Source of the DNA: Bacillota bacterium
Lineage (GTDB): Bacteria > Bacillota > Clostridia > Lachnospirales > Lachnospiraceae
DNA length: 64,000 bases
Reading direction: 5' to 3'
NCBI GenBank assembly: GCA_023409535.1
Contig: JAEYGZ010000037.1
Coordinates: 248,001-312,000, forward strand
Made by a program: the position numbers and the translations under genes
Notes under the pieces: generated by a model
Seen by the model: the letters and a program-made list of their open reading frames with translations, nothing else
What the model was told of the DNA's origin: nothing
Databases searched by the model: none
Part shown: one piece after another, positions 1 to 9,115 of the stretch
How the letters are laid out: each line of letters begins with the position of its first letter
Position numbering within the stretch: the first letter of the stretch is position 1

Positions 1-1
1 G

Positions 2-1078
2 AGCTTTACAGCGATGGAGGGAATAGACCATTTATTTCGTATTGATGTCGGTGCCTTTACCCTGTATTTGCTGGTTCGAAGAGGATTTCAGTATATTTAC
101 GATGCGACCGCTGCGAAGCAGGAAGCGGAAGGGTTGCTGGGAAAGCTTAACGACATTATGGCTTCCTCACGAAGGACGATGGCATCCCTGGATCAGGGAA
201 TTATCCATACCGGGGAAGCTGTGAAGGAGATGGGTGCCTCAAGCACCGCTGTTATGGCGGCTGCGATACAGATGGCGGAAGGAATAACACAGCAATCTCA
301 GTTTGCCGGTGAGGTCAGTACTTTGGCTGACCAATCTCTGGGCAGATTACAGGAAACCAGAACCTTCTCCGCTGCCACAGTGGACAGGGCTGATCAGCTG
401 TCCCACCTGGTAGAAGAGAACCTGCTGCAAATTAATCAGATGCATGAAGAGATGAATCATATTTACCGCAGTACGGATGAGACGCATTCTACGGTATTGG
501 AGCTTCAGGATAAGATGGTGAATGTTAATAATCTTCTTGGCGATATCACCGGAATTGCCGAAAGAACGAACCTGTTGGCACTGAATGCTTCCATTGAGGC
601 TGCGAGAGCCGGGATACAGGGAAAGGGTTTTGCGGTAGTTGCGGAAGAGGTTAAAAAGCTGGCTGCCCTGACGCATCACACGGCTTCCAATATTGTTACA
701 ATCGTAGAAGGAATCAATACCTCAGCCGATCATACCTTGAATCAAGTGTCCTCCGAGAAAGCTTCCATTGAAACCGGCAGCAGGATCATGGATAGTTTAC
801 GGAAAAGCTATGGACAGCTGCAGGAGGGGTTCTTATTCCTGAACAGGGAAATTAACCGGGAGGATGAGTATATTGATGAAGTTGCCGGCAATTACACACG
901 GATTATGGCATCTATCAGGCAAATTACGGATATTTCCCTTGATCATTCTGCAGCCGCACAGGAAATCTGTGCTTCTATTGAGGATCAGAACACCCATCTG
1001 ACTCATATAGACGAACAGATGCATTCCTTGAAGGAGGAAGCCTCAGCCCTAAGCGAGAAAATCAGGGAAGAGCAGTAG
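2..1078 (+). CDS. Methyl-accepting chemotaxis protein, C-terminal part (5' end outside window)
   Basis: The frame is open to the left edge, so the gene almost certainly starts upstream and the first ATG at 14 is probably internal. The visible part is nearly all helical and holds the conserved cytoplasmic signalling hairpin tip: an ERTNLLALNASIEAARAG-type motif around residues 183-200 counted from that ATG, followed by GFAVVAEEVKKLA. In this family the tip binds CheA and CheW and controls the flagellar switch. No transmembrane segment or sensor domain is visible; they would lie in the missing part. A chemoreceptor fits with the large flagellar cluster downstream. Ligand unknown. Confidence 0.9.
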   Translation, partial: SFTAMEGIDHLFRIDVGAFTLYLLVRRGFQYIYDATAAKQEAEGLLGKLNDIMASSRRTMASLDQGIIHTGEAVKEMGASSTAVMAAAIQMAEGITQQSQFAGEVSTLADQSLGRLQETRTFSAATVDRADQLSHLVEENLLQINQMHEEMNHIYRSTDETHSTVLELQDKMVNVNNLLGDITGIAERTNLLALNASIEAARAGIQGKGFAVVAEEVKKLAALTHHTASNIVTIVEGINTSADHTLNQVSSEKASIETGSRIMDSLRKSYGQLQEGFLFLNREINREDEYIDEVAGNYTRIMASIRQITDISLDHSAAAQEICASIEDQNTHLTHIDEQMHSLKEEASALSEKIREEQ

Positions 1079-1213
1079 AGCCGGATACGAAATAGAAATA
1101 AAATACGGCTAAATATAACAAAATAATAAATTATATGAACAAATTCGACCTGAATCTCATAGGATAAAGTATACGGTATTTATATTTTATTATATGAATC
1201 AGGAGGTATAACC

Positions 1214-1714
1214 TTGTTTTCTTTCCAACCCTCAGACCGTTTTAAGAATTGTGACAATAAATTCTGCAATAATATTCAAATACCGTGCCTGCCCATCAGG
1301 GGGCCAAAGCCCTTTGACCAGATTCTGTTTTATATACACAAATCCATTGTTGATGAGGCAACTGCCATTGAATTTTATTGCCATTTACTGAAGGAGTGCC
1401 CGGGAAAAATCCACCGGGAGTTTATTGAAGGTATCATAGAGGACGAACGGGAACACCTGGACATATTTACAAAGCTTTTCTGCTATTATACCGATGAGAT
1501 ACCAAAGTATGATTGCAAACCGATTGGTTTCCCGTGCTATAAGGAAGGATTGCTGCTCGCTATGCTGGGAGAGCTTGAAGCGGTGGAATTTTACCGCAAT
1601 GTCCAGCTGTCAACCACGGACCAGCTCATTATTGATATTTATTTTATGGTTATGGTGGATGAACAGTCCCATGCGACTCTGTTCAGTACTTTGCTGGGTT
1701 CCAGTAAATGCTAG
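1214..1714 (+). CDS. Ferritin-like four-helix protein
   Basis: 166 residues from a TTG start that is well supported by AGGAGGT at 1201-1207, seven bases upstream. Two helical pairs carry iron-ligand-like motifs: Glu residues near 48-53 with ExxH at 78-81, and Glu near 120-124 with ExxH at 150-153. This is the pattern of the ferritin-like/rubrerythrin fold. The N-terminal 25 residues are rich in cysteine (positions 13, 18 and 25). No rubredoxin domain is present. The likely role is di-metal redox or oxidative-stress handling in the cytoplasm, but the substrate is unknown. Its stop codon overlaps the stop codon of the convergent dehydrogenase gene. Confidence 0.7.
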   Translation: MFSFQPSDRFKNCDNKFCNNIQIPCLPIRGPKPFDQILFYIHKSIVDEATAIEFYCHLLKECPGKIHREFIEGIIEDEREHLDIFTKLFCYYTDEIPKYDCKPIGFPCYKEGLLLAMLGELEAVEFYRNVQLSTTDQLIIDIYFMVMVDEQSHATLFSTLLGSSKC

Positions 1715-2442
1715 ATCCACCCGCCATCCAACCCGATGATCTGGCCGGTCAGGTATTCATTCTTATATGCAAGATGATATACCAGATCGGCTACTTCTTC
1801 TGCGCGTCCCAGGCGGCTTGCCGGGATTTCTTCAATTAGCTGCATCAGCTCCGAATCCTCAAGAAACCGGTTCATCTCTGTATCGATAGCTCCGCAGGCG
1901 ACTGCATTAACCTGAACATTGCTTGGCGCAAGCTCCTTGGCCAGGGCTTTGGTAAGTGCGTTCATACCACCCTTGGAAGCGGAGTAGGCAACCTCGCAGG
2001 AAGCTCCGACATTTCCCCAGACAGAGGAGATGTTGATGATTTTTCCGTATTTATTCTTTACCATATCAGGAATGGCGAGGGAGCAGCAGTTATAGACAGA
2101 GGTCAGGTTGGTTGTGAGGACGCGGTTCCAGTCCTCAGGAGTCATGTCGGTGAATAATCCGATATAGGCAATTCCTGCGTTATTCACAAGCACATCAATA
2201 TTGCCGTAAAGCTTCTTGATCTGTGAAAACAGCTCCTTTGCCCGGTTATAATCTCCCATATCGCCAAGATAGGCATGACAGGAGACCTGATAGCTTTCGA
2301 TCTCTGCCTTGGTTTTCAGAAGGGCATCTTCATTATGGGCACAGTTGATCACCACATGGTACCCTTTCTTTGCAAATTTTACTGCGATGGCTTTCCCTAT
2401 TCCGCGGGAAGAACCGGTAACCAAAACGGTTTTCTTATTCAT
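1711..2442 (-). CDS. Short-chain dehydrogenase/reductase, FabG-like
   Basis: About 243 residues of the classical SDR family. The NAD(P)-binding TGSSRGIG motif is at residues 9-16, NNAG at 87-90, the catalytic Ser near 140 and YSASK at 153-157. FabG reduces 3-oxoacyl-ACP in fatty acid synthesis, but the gene stands alone, away from any fab operon, so another carbonyl substrate is possible. The ATG at 2442 is preferred over an in-frame GTG at 2451 because AAAGG lies only two bases before the GTG but about 11 before the ATG. Convergent with the ferritin-like gene and divergent from the LytR-like gene. Confidence 0.85.
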   Translation of the reverse strand: MNKKTVLVTGSSRGIGKAIAVKFAKKGYHVVINCAHNEDALLKTKAEIESYQVSCHAYLGDMGDYNRAKELFSQIKKLYGNIDVLVNNAGIAYIGLFTDMTPEDWNRVLTTNLTSVYNCCSLAIPDMVKNKYGKIINISSVWGNVGASCEVAYSASKGGMNALTKALAKELAPSNVQVNAVACGAIDTEMNRFLEDSELMQLIEEIPASRLGRAEEVADLVYHLAYKNEYLTGQIIGLDGGWI

Positions 2443-2576
2443 CCGACACACTGCCTTTCTTATATCCTATTAGCATATCATGCTGCTTTATTATCATATA
2501 CGAATTTTGTCCTAAGTATAACACATTGCCAGTTCCTCCGAAAGATGGTAAAATATCATTCATCAGAGGTGGGCAG

Positions 2577-3473
2577 ATGAGGAAGAACAAACACAATGTA
2601 ACAAGAATATTTATCAGAGGATTTGTACTGTCCTTTTTTATTGTGATTATATTGCTTGGAGCGGGAATACTGGGATATCAGGCGACATTAAAGCTCTGGA
2701 TGCCGAAGACGCAATCTGTGACAGACGGTGGGCAGAGTACGAATGATCAGGAAGGGACAGCTTCCTCGATTACAGCCATGCCGGTAACCGTACCAAGCCT
2801 TGATGCCGTATTGAAAAATTTGATCTATTGCTGCGATAAGAAAAAGGGAACCATCAATAAGCTGGTTCTTGAGATATTCCACAGCGATAAGAAGCAGCTT
2901 ACCTATATAACGATACCGCTAACAACGCAATATACCATGTCGGATACTCTATACCGAAAGCTTATTCTGGTACAGCCCTCTATCCCGCAGATCATCCGGC
3001 TGTCGTCCATTGCAAACTATTTTGACAAGGATACCGTCTTTGATTATGGAACGCTGATCGTTTCGGATCTTCTTGGCCTTGACATCAGTTATTATACTGC
3101 GGTACCTGTGAAGCTGTATAACACGATATTTACAGAACGGATGGATGAGGTGCAGGTTCAAAACGAACAAGCGGACAAGGAGCAGACAGAGCCGCGCGAG
3201 GTATCAAAGGAAGTGTTTAAAGAGAAGTTTTTGGAGTCACTGGGCGAATTAAATAACGAACAGAAGCTTCGTGCCTACATAGAAGACCTTTATACAAAGG
3301 TAGAAGCAAATCTACCCTTGTCGGATAAGCTTACCCTGCTTAGCAGCTATTTAGCGACTCCGCTCGGTAACGTTTCCTTTGAGCAGTTGGCCGGTGAGGA
3401 GCAGAACAGCGGCTTTATACCAGATGAGGACAAGGTGCGGCAGCAGCTTTTTGAGCTGGGCGCTTTTGAATAA
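2577..3473 (+). CDS. Membrane-anchored, degenerate LytR-CpsA-Psr-like protein
   Basis: 298 residues from ATG 2577, which follows GAGGTGGG; a longer frame from 2526 has no ribosome site. One transmembrane helix (about residues 12-34) is followed by an extracellular domain. The stretch with YITIPLTTQ, and later DYGTLIVSDLLGLDISYY, resembles the LCP core, where SIPRDT and a V-x-x-LLG-I pattern occur. LCP enzymes attach glycopolymers to peptidoglycan. The catalytic arginines of that family are not obvious here, so it may be a non-catalytic relative. The assignment rests on pattern similarity and is moderate. Confidence 0.5.
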   Translation: MRKNKHNVTRIFIRGFVLSFFIVIILLGAGILGYQATLKLWMPKTQSVTDGGQSTNDQEGTASSITAMPVTVPSLDAVLKNLIYCCDKKKGTINKLVLEIFHSDKKQLTYITIPLTTQYTMSDTLYRKLILVQPSIPQIIRLSSIANYFDKDTVFDYGTLIVSDLLGLDISYYTAVPVKLYNTIFTERMDEVQVQNEQADKEQTEPREVSKEVFKEKFLESLGELNNEQKLRAYIEDLYTKVEANLPLSDKLTLLSSYLATPLGNVSFEQLAGEEQNSGFIPDEDKVRQQLFELGAFE

Positions 3474-3476
3474 GTG

Positions 3477-3511
3477 CCGTGTGAATTATTGAGAAGCATA
3501 AATTCACACGG
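3477..3511 (+). terminator. 11-bp inverted repeat after the LytR-like gene
   Basis: CCGTGTGAATT at 3477-3487 and its exact complement AATTCACACGG at 3501-3511 flank a 13-base loop just after the stop codon. No T tract follows, so it is either a weak terminator or an mRNA 3'-end stabiliser. Confidence 0.45.
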
Positions 3512-3635
3512 AAAATTATGCCGGTGCCCGAATGCGCGTGCATTGGCAGCGTTGAGGATTGATATGAATAAAACTAAGACATAAGCGTACTATAAAATCT
3601 AAAGAAACAAATACGAAGGATAGTAAGGAGCAGAT

Positions 3636-4520
3636 ATGGCAACCAGAAAGGTTTATAATAAGAAAATAATTATGCTGCGTAAATACATGATGATATCCAT
3701 CGGTGCGTTTTTAATGGCACTGGCGGTTAATCTTGTCTTTGAGCCTATGGGGCTGGTAACCGGAGGAGTATCGGGTCTGGCAATTGTGGTGAAGCAGCTG
3801 ACTATGGGTATTCTTCCGGGCGGATTCCCCATCTGGCTGTTTACGGTCTGCACCAATATCCCCTTGTTTCTTCTATCTATGAAATCAGGCGGCTTTCGCT
3901 TCCTCTTTACTACGTTGTTCGGTACGGTAATCTTTACGCTTGCCCTTGCGGTAATTCCGATTCATGACCTGAAGCTGGATGATTATCTGCTTGCATCCAT
4001 CCTGGGCGGAGCGGTCAGCGGTGTCGGCATTGGTCTGGTTTTCTCGGTACAGGCCTCCACCGGCGGCACCGATCTGCTTGCGACGCTGCTGCATTTTAAG
4101 AATAAGCATATCTCCGTTCCCCAGATACTGATCTTTATTGACGGTACCATCATTTTTATCGGTGCATTGGTATTTGGACTTGGTAATGCACTGTACGCGC
4201 TGATTGCGGTTTTCATCACCACAAAGGTGTCTGACAATTTTCTGGAGGGTCTGAAATTCTCCAAAATGGCATACATTATATCGGACGACTATGCTGAGAT
4301 TGCCCATGCCATTATGCATCATATGGACCGCGGAGTCACCGGCGTCAACGCTACGGGCATGTATTCCAATAAGGATAAAAAGATGCTTTTTTGCGTTGTT
4401 TCCAAGAAAGAAATCGTGAAGATTGTTGAAATAGCGCAGAAAATAGACCCAAAATCTTTTGTTATCGTAAGTGACGTCAGAGAGGTTATGGGTGAGGGTT
4501 TTATTGAATATAGACAGTAA
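3636..4520 (+). CDS. YitT family membrane protein with C-terminal DUF2179 domain
   Basis: 294 residues starting after GTAAGGAG. The first roughly 200 residues form several hydrophobic helices with the family signatures EPMGLVTGGVSG (about 31-42) and QASTGGTDLLA (about 138-148). The last roughly 90 residues are a soluble domain ending DVREVMGEGF, typical of DUF2179. The architecture and length match the YitT/DUF161 family found widely in Firmicutes. Its transport or sensing role is not established. It appears monocistronic, with about 190 bases before the next gene. Confidence 0.88.
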   Translation: MATRKVYNKKIIMLRKYMMISIGAFLMALAVNLVFEPMGLVTGGVSGLAIVVKQLTMGILPGGFPIWLFTVCTNIPLFLLSMKSGGFRFLFTTLFGTVIFTLALAVIPIHDLKLDDYLLASILGGAVSGVGIGLVFSVQASTGGTDLLATLLHFKNKHISVPQILIFIDGTIIFIGALVFGLGNALYALIAVFITTKVSDNFLEGLKFSKMAYIISDDYAEIAHAIMHHMDRGVTGVNATGMYSNKDKKMLFCVVSKKEIVKIVEIAQKIDPKSFVIVSDVREVMGEGFIEYRQ

Positions 4521-4709
4521 TTTCAAATGATATTTAACGTATTACCGTTAAATCTACCTATTTTGGAATTCAATATACAAATTATACAAAAGGGTAAAAC
4601 TCATTTTGTTAAATTGGGATATGGTTTATGGCAGGGAAATGGTGTAAGATAAAACCATAGAAAGTTGTACAAAGCCTAGAAAACGTAGAAAAATGTAGGA
4701 GGATATATA

Positions 4710-5825
4710 ATGGCAAGTTTATCATTAAAGAACATAACTAAGCAGTATCCTAACGGAGTTATCGCTGTTAAAGATTTTAACCTTGAGATAGCAGATAGAG
4801 AGTTTATCATCTTCGTAGGTCCTTCCGGTTGCGGTAAATCAACAACACTCCGTATGATTGCAGGTCTTGAGGAGATTACTCAGGGCGAGATGTGGATCGG
4901 CGACAAGTTAGTTAACGATGTTGAGCCTAAGGATAGAGATATCGCGATGGTATTCCAGAACTACGCTCTGTATCCGCATATGTCAGTTTATGATAACATG
5001 GCATTCGGTCTGAAGCTGAGAAAGGTTCCGAAGGATCAGATTGACAAGTTTGTACATGAAGCAGCTAAAATTCTTGATATCGAGCATTTATTAGACCGTA
5101 AGCCGAAGGCTCTCTCCGGTGGTCAGAGACAGCGTGTTGCCATGGGCCGTGCTATCGTGCGTAATCCTAAGGTATTCCTTATGGATGAGCCTTTATCAAA
5201 CCTTGATGCTAAGCTGAGAGTACAGATGCGTATCGAGATCTCCAAGTTACATCAGAGATTACAGACAACCATCATCTATGTAACACATGACCAGACAGAG
5301 GCTATGACGCTGGGTACCAGAATCGTAGTTATGAAGGATGGTTTAGTACAGCAGGTAGATACACCCCAGAACTTATATGATAATCCGAAGAACTTATTCG
5401 TTGCAGGTTTCATGGGTTCACCGCAAATGAACATGATTGATGCTACCGTAGATAAGAAGGGCAACGATGTATTCGTGACCTTCGGCAGCAACAGCCTGAA
5501 GGTTCCTGAGGGCAAGGCGAAGAAGCTTGTTGAAGGCGGATATGAAGGTAAGACCGTTGTAATCGGTATTCGTCCTGAGGACATTCATGATGAAGAGATG
5601 TTCATCAGCAGCTCACCTGACAGTGTAATCGAAGCTACTGTTAGAGTATACGAGTTATTGGGTGCGGAAGTATTCTTATACTTTACAGTAAATGAAACCT
5701 TAGAAATTACTGCACGTGTTAACCCTCGTACAACTGCAAGACCTGATGATACTTTAAAGATTGCCTTTGATATGTCCAAACTGCACATCTTTGATAAAGA
5801 GACAGAGCAGGTTATCACCAACTAA
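4710..5825 (+). CDS. msmX: Sugar ABC transporter ATP-binding subunit, MsmX/UgpC type
   Basis: 371 residues, the usual length for the MalK/MsmX/UgpC subfamily. Motifs in order: Walker A GPSGCGKST 37-45, Q-loop glutamine 83, signature LSGGQ 135-139, Walker B VFLMDEP 155-161, D-loop SNLDAK and switch His 193. A C-terminal OB-fold (TOBE) region follows from about 240. No permease or binding protein is adjacent. In Firmicutes a single MsmX often energises many carbohydrate importers, and that is the likely role here. Ribosome site GGAGG is at 4698-4702. The gene uses a narrow codon set, which suggests high expression. A strong terminator follows. Confidence 0.93.
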   Translation: MASLSLKNITKQYPNGVIAVKDFNLEIADREFIIFVGPSGCGKSTTLRMIAGLEEITQGEMWIGDKLVNDVEPKDRDIAMVFQNYALYPHMSVYDNMAFGLKLRKVPKDQIDKFVHEAAKILDIEHLLDRKPKALSGGQRQRVAMGRAIVRNPKVFLMDEPLSNLDAKLRVQMRIEISKLHQRLQTTIIYVTHDQTEAMTLGTRIVVMKDGLVQQVDTPQNLYDNPKNLFVAGFMGSPQMNMIDATVDKKGNDVFVTFGSNSLKVPEGKAKKLVEGGYEGKTVVIGIRPEDIHDEEMFISSSPDSVIEATVRVYELLGAEVFLYFTVNETLEITARVNPRTTARPDDTLKIAFDMSKLHIFDKETEQVITN

Positions 5826-5843
5826 TTCTAATTAAATTTTTAG

Positions 5844-5873
5844 CAGGGAACACATAATGTGTTCCCTGTTTTT
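5844..5873 (+). terminator. Intrinsic terminator after the ABC ATPase gene
   Basis: An 11-bp perfect stem (CAGGGAACACA at 5844-5854 with TGTGTTCCCTG at 5858-5868) has a 3-base loop and is followed by five T residues. Confidence 0.93.
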
Positions 5874-6071
5874 GTAGTGTTTCCTGCCTGATGGATGAGG
5901 CATGGTTCTTCATTATGTACTCTGATTTGCATCTGCTATAAGATGCGCCAGACACTGAAAATACAAGCTCTGCATGAAATTGAGACAATAGTATAATAAT
6001 TGAACTAATTGAAGATTATCTATATTTGATAGAATTACACTAAGGATTTTGTGAAATATTAATAATTTTGG

Positions 6072-6100
6072 TTTACTTCTGCCGAAAATAATGATAAAAT
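6072..6100 (+). promoter_or_regulatory. Sigma-A promoter of the CdaR-like regulator
   Basis: TTTACT (6072-6077) and TAAAAT (6095-6100) are separated by 17 bases, giving a leader of about 50 bases to the ATG at 6160. Confidence 0.6.
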
Positions 6101-6159
6101 ATCATTCGTATACATGAATTTTAAAGAAAAGCAGAAATATAATATAAAGGAGTGAAATC

Positions 6160-7248
6160 ATGATTTCCAATCAGATTCTTCAAAGTACGATCGACGGATT
6201 AAAAGGAATCACACGTATCGACATTTGCGTTATGGACACGGAGGGTAAGGTTCTGGCAACGACTATAGAGAATGCAGATCAATATGAGAGTGCCGTATTA
6301 TCCTTTGTAGCTTCACCGGCAGACAGCCAGGCTATTTCCGGTTATCAATTTTTTAAGGTTTTTGATGAGCACCAATTGGAATATGTAATTCTGGCAAGAG
6401 GTGACAGTGAGGATGTCTTCATGATTGGTAAGATTGCATCCTTCCAGATACAGAACCTTTTAGTTGCATATAAAGAGAGATACGATAAGGATAATTTCAT
6501 TAAGAATCTGTTATTAGATAACCTGTTACTGGTTGATATCTATAACCGTGCCAAGAAGCTTCATATAGATACGGAAGCAAGACGTGTGGTATATATTATT
6601 GAAACCAAGAATGAGAAGGATGCGAATGCTCTTGAGACTGTACGGAGCCTTTTCTCAGGGAAGACAAAGGATTTTATAACAGCTGTGGATGAGAAGAATA
6701 TAATCCTGGTGAAGGAAGTTAAGCCCAGCGAATCCTATGAAGATCTTACCAAGACCGCTAAGGTTATTCTGGATATGCTCAATACCGAGGCGATGACCAA
6801 GGTGCATGTGGCATTTGGTACGATTGTCAATGAGATTAAGGATGTTTCCAGATCTTATAAGGAAGCAAAGATGGCTCTGGATGTCGGCAAGATCTTCTAT
6901 AGCGGAAGAAATGTCGTAGCATACAATAATCTTGGGATAGGCAGGTTGATCTATCAGCTGCCGATGCCGCTTTGCAAGATGTTCATCAAGGAAATATTTG
7001 AAGGAAAATCTCCGGATGATTTCGATGAGGAGACCTTGACCACCATCAATAAATTCTTTGAGAACAGCTTAAATGTATCGGAGACCTCCAGACAGTTGTA
7101 TATCCATCGTAATACGCTGGTTTACAGACTGGATAAATTACAAAAGAGTACCAATCTGGATCTTCGTGTGTTTGAGGATGCGATCACCTTCAAGATTGCA
7201 CTTATGGTTGTAAAATATATGAAGTATATGGAACAGTTGGATTATTAA
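6160..7248 (+). CDS. CdaR/PucR-type transcriptional regulator
   Basis: 362 residues after AAAGGAGTG. The N-terminal region (about 1-130, starting ISNQILQSTIDGLKGITRIDI) resembles the sugar-diacid recognition domain of CdaR. The middle resembles the GGDEF-like PucR domain. A helix-turn-helix of the HTH_30 type lies near residues 300-330 (NVSETSRQLYIHRNTLVYRL). Family members activate catabolic genes in response to organic acids such as glycerate or glucarate. No such pathway is adjacent, so the ligand is unknown. The protease gene follows after 40 bases and may be co-transcribed. Confidence 0.85.
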   Translation: MISNQILQSTIDGLKGITRIDICVMDTEGKVLATTIENADQYESAVLSFVASPADSQAISGYQFFKVFDEHQLEYVILARGDSEDVFMIGKIASFQIQNLLVAYKERYDKDNFIKNLLLDNLLLVDIYNRAKKLHIDTEARRVVYIIETKNEKDANALETVRSLFSGKTKDFITAVDEKNIILVKEVKPSESYEDLTKTAKVILDMLNTEAMTKVHVAFGTIVNEIKDVSRSYKEAKMALDVGKIFYSGRNVVAYNNLGIGRLIYQLPMPLCKMFIKEIFEGKSPDDFDEETLTTINKFFENSLNVSETSRQLYIHRNTLVYRLDKLQKSTNLDLRVFEDAITFKIALMVVKYMKYMEQLDY

Positions 7249-7288
7249 GACGTAATGACTCATATTGGCGGAGGAGTGTTGACAAAAC

Positions 7289-8539
7289 ATGAGGAAAAAC
7301 TTTTTTACCGGTTTGCTGACAGGGTTAATAGGTACCCTTATGATCATTGTGGTTCTGGGGGCGGCATTCCTGTATACAAATAGTGAAGCAGAGCCCGATC
7401 AGATACCGTCTGTCGAAGCGAAGGAAGATACAATAGCCAGCCAAAGCCTGAAAATACAGGATTATCAGGATATTGTAAATAAGCTGGCCGCCCTGCAAAC
7501 CCTGGTAGACCGTTATTATCTGGAAGATGTAGATGATATATCCTTTGAGAATGGTATATATAAAGGTTTTATCAGTAGTCTGGAGGATCCCTACTCCATC
7601 TATTATACTGCGGATGAATATAAAGCGCTTCTGGAGGGCTCTTCCGGTATCTACTGCGGTATCGGGGCATCCGTCAGCCAGGATGCAAAGTCCGGTATCA
7701 TTACTATTGTAAAGCCTTTTAAAACCGGACCCGCATATAAAGCGGGAATTCTGCCCGGTGATATCATATTTAAGGTGGACGGTAAAGAGGTTGCGGGAGA
7801 GGATCTGTCCAAGGTTGTCAGCCTCATGAAGGGTAAGGAAGACACAAAGGTTACGGTTACGATAAAGCGGGAAGGTAAAGATGACCCCATTGATTACACC
7901 ATTACCCGTAAGGAGATTGAAGTCCCGACCATTGAATATCAGATGCTTTCCGGCAAGATTGGATATATTACAATATCAGAATTTGATGAGGTTACCGTGG
8001 AGCAGTTTGATGCGGCAATTGACAGCCTGGAGAAACAGGGCATGAAGGGCTTGGTTGTTGATGTTCGTAACAATCCGGGCGGATTGTTAGATTCTGTGGT
8101 GGAGATGTTAGATCGTCTGCTGCCTCCGGAATTGATTGTTTATACCGAAGATAAGAATAATAACCGCCAGGAGGAATTTGCGAAGGACGATGCGAAGATT
8201 TCAGTACCCATGGCAGTTCTGATTAACGGCAACAGCGCAAGTGCATCTGAGATTTTTGCCGGAACCATTCAGGATTATAAAATAGGTACCATTGTGGGAA
8301 CCACCAGCTTTGGCAAAGGCATCGTTCAAAAGGTAATTCCTTTATCAGACGGAACAGCAGTGAAGCTGACTATCTCCAAGTATTATACACCAAAGGGCCG
8401 CAATATCCATGGAACCGGTATTTCGCCTGATGTAACGGTTGAACTGAAGGAAGAACTGAAGAAGGAAGTAACCATTCCTGTTGATAAGGATAACCAGTTA
8501 CAGAAGGCAATCTCGGTAGTAAAGAAAAATATAAAATAA
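7289..8539 (+). CDS. ctpA: S41 family C-terminal processing peptidase
   Basis: 416 residues. An N-terminal membrane anchor or signal helix (about residues 7-28) is followed by a PDZ domain (about 115-200, with GPAYKAGILPGD) and the S41 catalytic core. The Ser nucleophile motif NSASASE is near 315-321 and the Lys base lies in TSFGKG near 342. Family members (CtpA/CtpB) clip proteins C-terminally outside the membrane; CtpB acts in Bacillus sporulation signalling. The ATG is preceded by GGAGGAG at 7270-7276. A terminator follows the stop. Confidence 0.92.
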   Translation: MRKNFFTGLLTGLIGTLMIIVVLGAAFLYTNSEAEPDQIPSVEAKEDTIASQSLKIQDYQDIVNKLAALQTLVDRYYLEDVDDISFENGIYKGFISSLEDPYSIYYTADEYKALLEGSSGIYCGIGASVSQDAKSGIITIVKPFKTGPAYKAGILPGDIIFKVDGKEVAGEDLSKVVSLMKGKEDTKVTVTIKREGKDDPIDYTITRKEIEVPTIEYQMLSGKIGYITISEFDEVTVEQFDAAIDSLEKQGMKGLVVDVRNNPGGLLDSVVEMLDRLLPPELIVYTEDKNNNRQEEFAKDDAKISVPMAVLINGNSASASEIFAGTIQDYKIGTIVGTTSFGKGIVQKVIPLSDGTAVKLTISKYYTPKGRNIHGTGISPDVTVELKEELKKEVTIPVDKDNQLQKAISVVKKNIK

Positions 8540-8563
8540 GATCAAAATCATAAGAAGTTAATT

Positions 8564-8589
8564 GGGCTCCCCTTGCGGGGAGCTCTTTT
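8564..8589 (+). terminator. Intrinsic terminator after the S41 peptidase gene
   Basis: A 9-bp stem, GGGCTCCCC with GGGGAGCTC (one G-U pair), has a 4-base loop and is followed by TTTT. It separates the housekeeping genes from the flagellar cluster. Confidence 0.88.
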
Positions 8590-8620
8590 ACGTCAAATTT
8601 AAGAAAATTTTAAATACCTC

Positions 8621-8649
8621 TAATGAAAATATCAAATCATCCGATAAAT
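8621..8649 (+). promoter_or_regulatory. Sigma-28 (SigD/FliA)-type promoter of the flgM operon
   Basis: TAAT at 8621-8624, 15 bases, then TCCGATAAAT from 8640. This is close to the sigma-28 consensus TAAA-N15-GCCGATAA. It lies about 80 bases before flgM. Confidence 0.65.
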
Positions 8650-8727
8650 ATGTTATAGAGCAGTATGGATCGCTGGCATAAAAGTGCCGGCCATGAGGAG
8701 TTATGAAACAGATAGGTGGTGATTGGA

Positions 8728-9006
8728 ATGCGGATTGATGCATTCAATAAAATTAGTGAATTGTATAAGGTTAGCAATGTGAAGAGCACTGCAAGAGCAA
8801 AGGGAATCAGCTTCAGCGATACCCTGGAGATATCCCAGACAGGTAAGGATTATCAGATTGCAAAGAATGTTATAAATCAGGTACCGGATGTCAGGGAAGC
8901 AAAGATCAATGAAATTAAGCAGCGCATGGCGGAAGGAACCTATCAGGTCACTATGGATGAGGTGGCTGAGAAGTTAGCCGGCGAGTATTTTGATGAAACT
9001 ATTTAA
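8728..9006 (+). CDS. flgM: FlgM, anti-sigma-28 factor
   Basis: 92 residues from ATG 8728, which sits 8 bases after AGGTGG; an upstream in-frame GTG at 8716 overlaps that ribosome site. The small, charged, helical sequence carries the FlgM pattern: a disordered N-terminal half with DTLEISQTGKDYQ, then EIKQRMAEGTYQVTMDEVAEKL. FlgM holds sigma-28 inactive until it is exported through the finished hook-basal body. It heads the late flagellar operon and is itself preceded by a sigma-28-type promoter, the usual feedback arrangement. Confidence 0.9.
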   Translation: MRIDAFNKISELYKVSNVKSTARAKGISFSDTLEISQTGKDYQIAKNVINQVPDVREAKINEIKQRMAEGTYQVTMDEVAEKLAGEYFDETI

Positions 9007-9017
9007 CAGGATAAATT

Positions 9018-9057
9018 AAGCGCCATTCCTGGCGGAGCTTTCCGCTAAATGGCGCTT
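9018..9057 (+). terminator. Hairpin between flgM and flgN
   Basis: A 10-bp inverted repeat (AAGCGCCATT with AATGGCGCTT) encloses a smaller GCGGA/TCCGC stem. Only a short T-rich tail follows, so it may reduce rather than stop transcription into flgN. Confidence 0.5.
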
Positions 9058-9115
9058 CTTAAGGTGAAGCAGGCGGGCGGTCTGTGGAAACGAACCATTG
9101 GAAAGAGGGTTGGCA

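Larger units (their letters stand above)
5826..6159. other. Intergenic region between the ABC ATPase and regulator genes
   Basis: 334 bases without a gene. It holds the terminator at 5844-5873 and a promoter at 6072-6100. Nothing else is recognisable between 5875 and 6070. Confidence 0.7.

Noticed and set aside
1159..1190. ATAAAGTATACGG before the ferritin-like gene as another copy of the GTCGATATAAAG block
   Set aside because: The downstream half is similar but the GTCGAT core is missing; probably shared AT-rich sequence.
3885..4526. 213-codon minus-strand open frame
   Set aside because: It lies wholly opposite the well-supported YitT gene, has no ribosome site and no family pattern.
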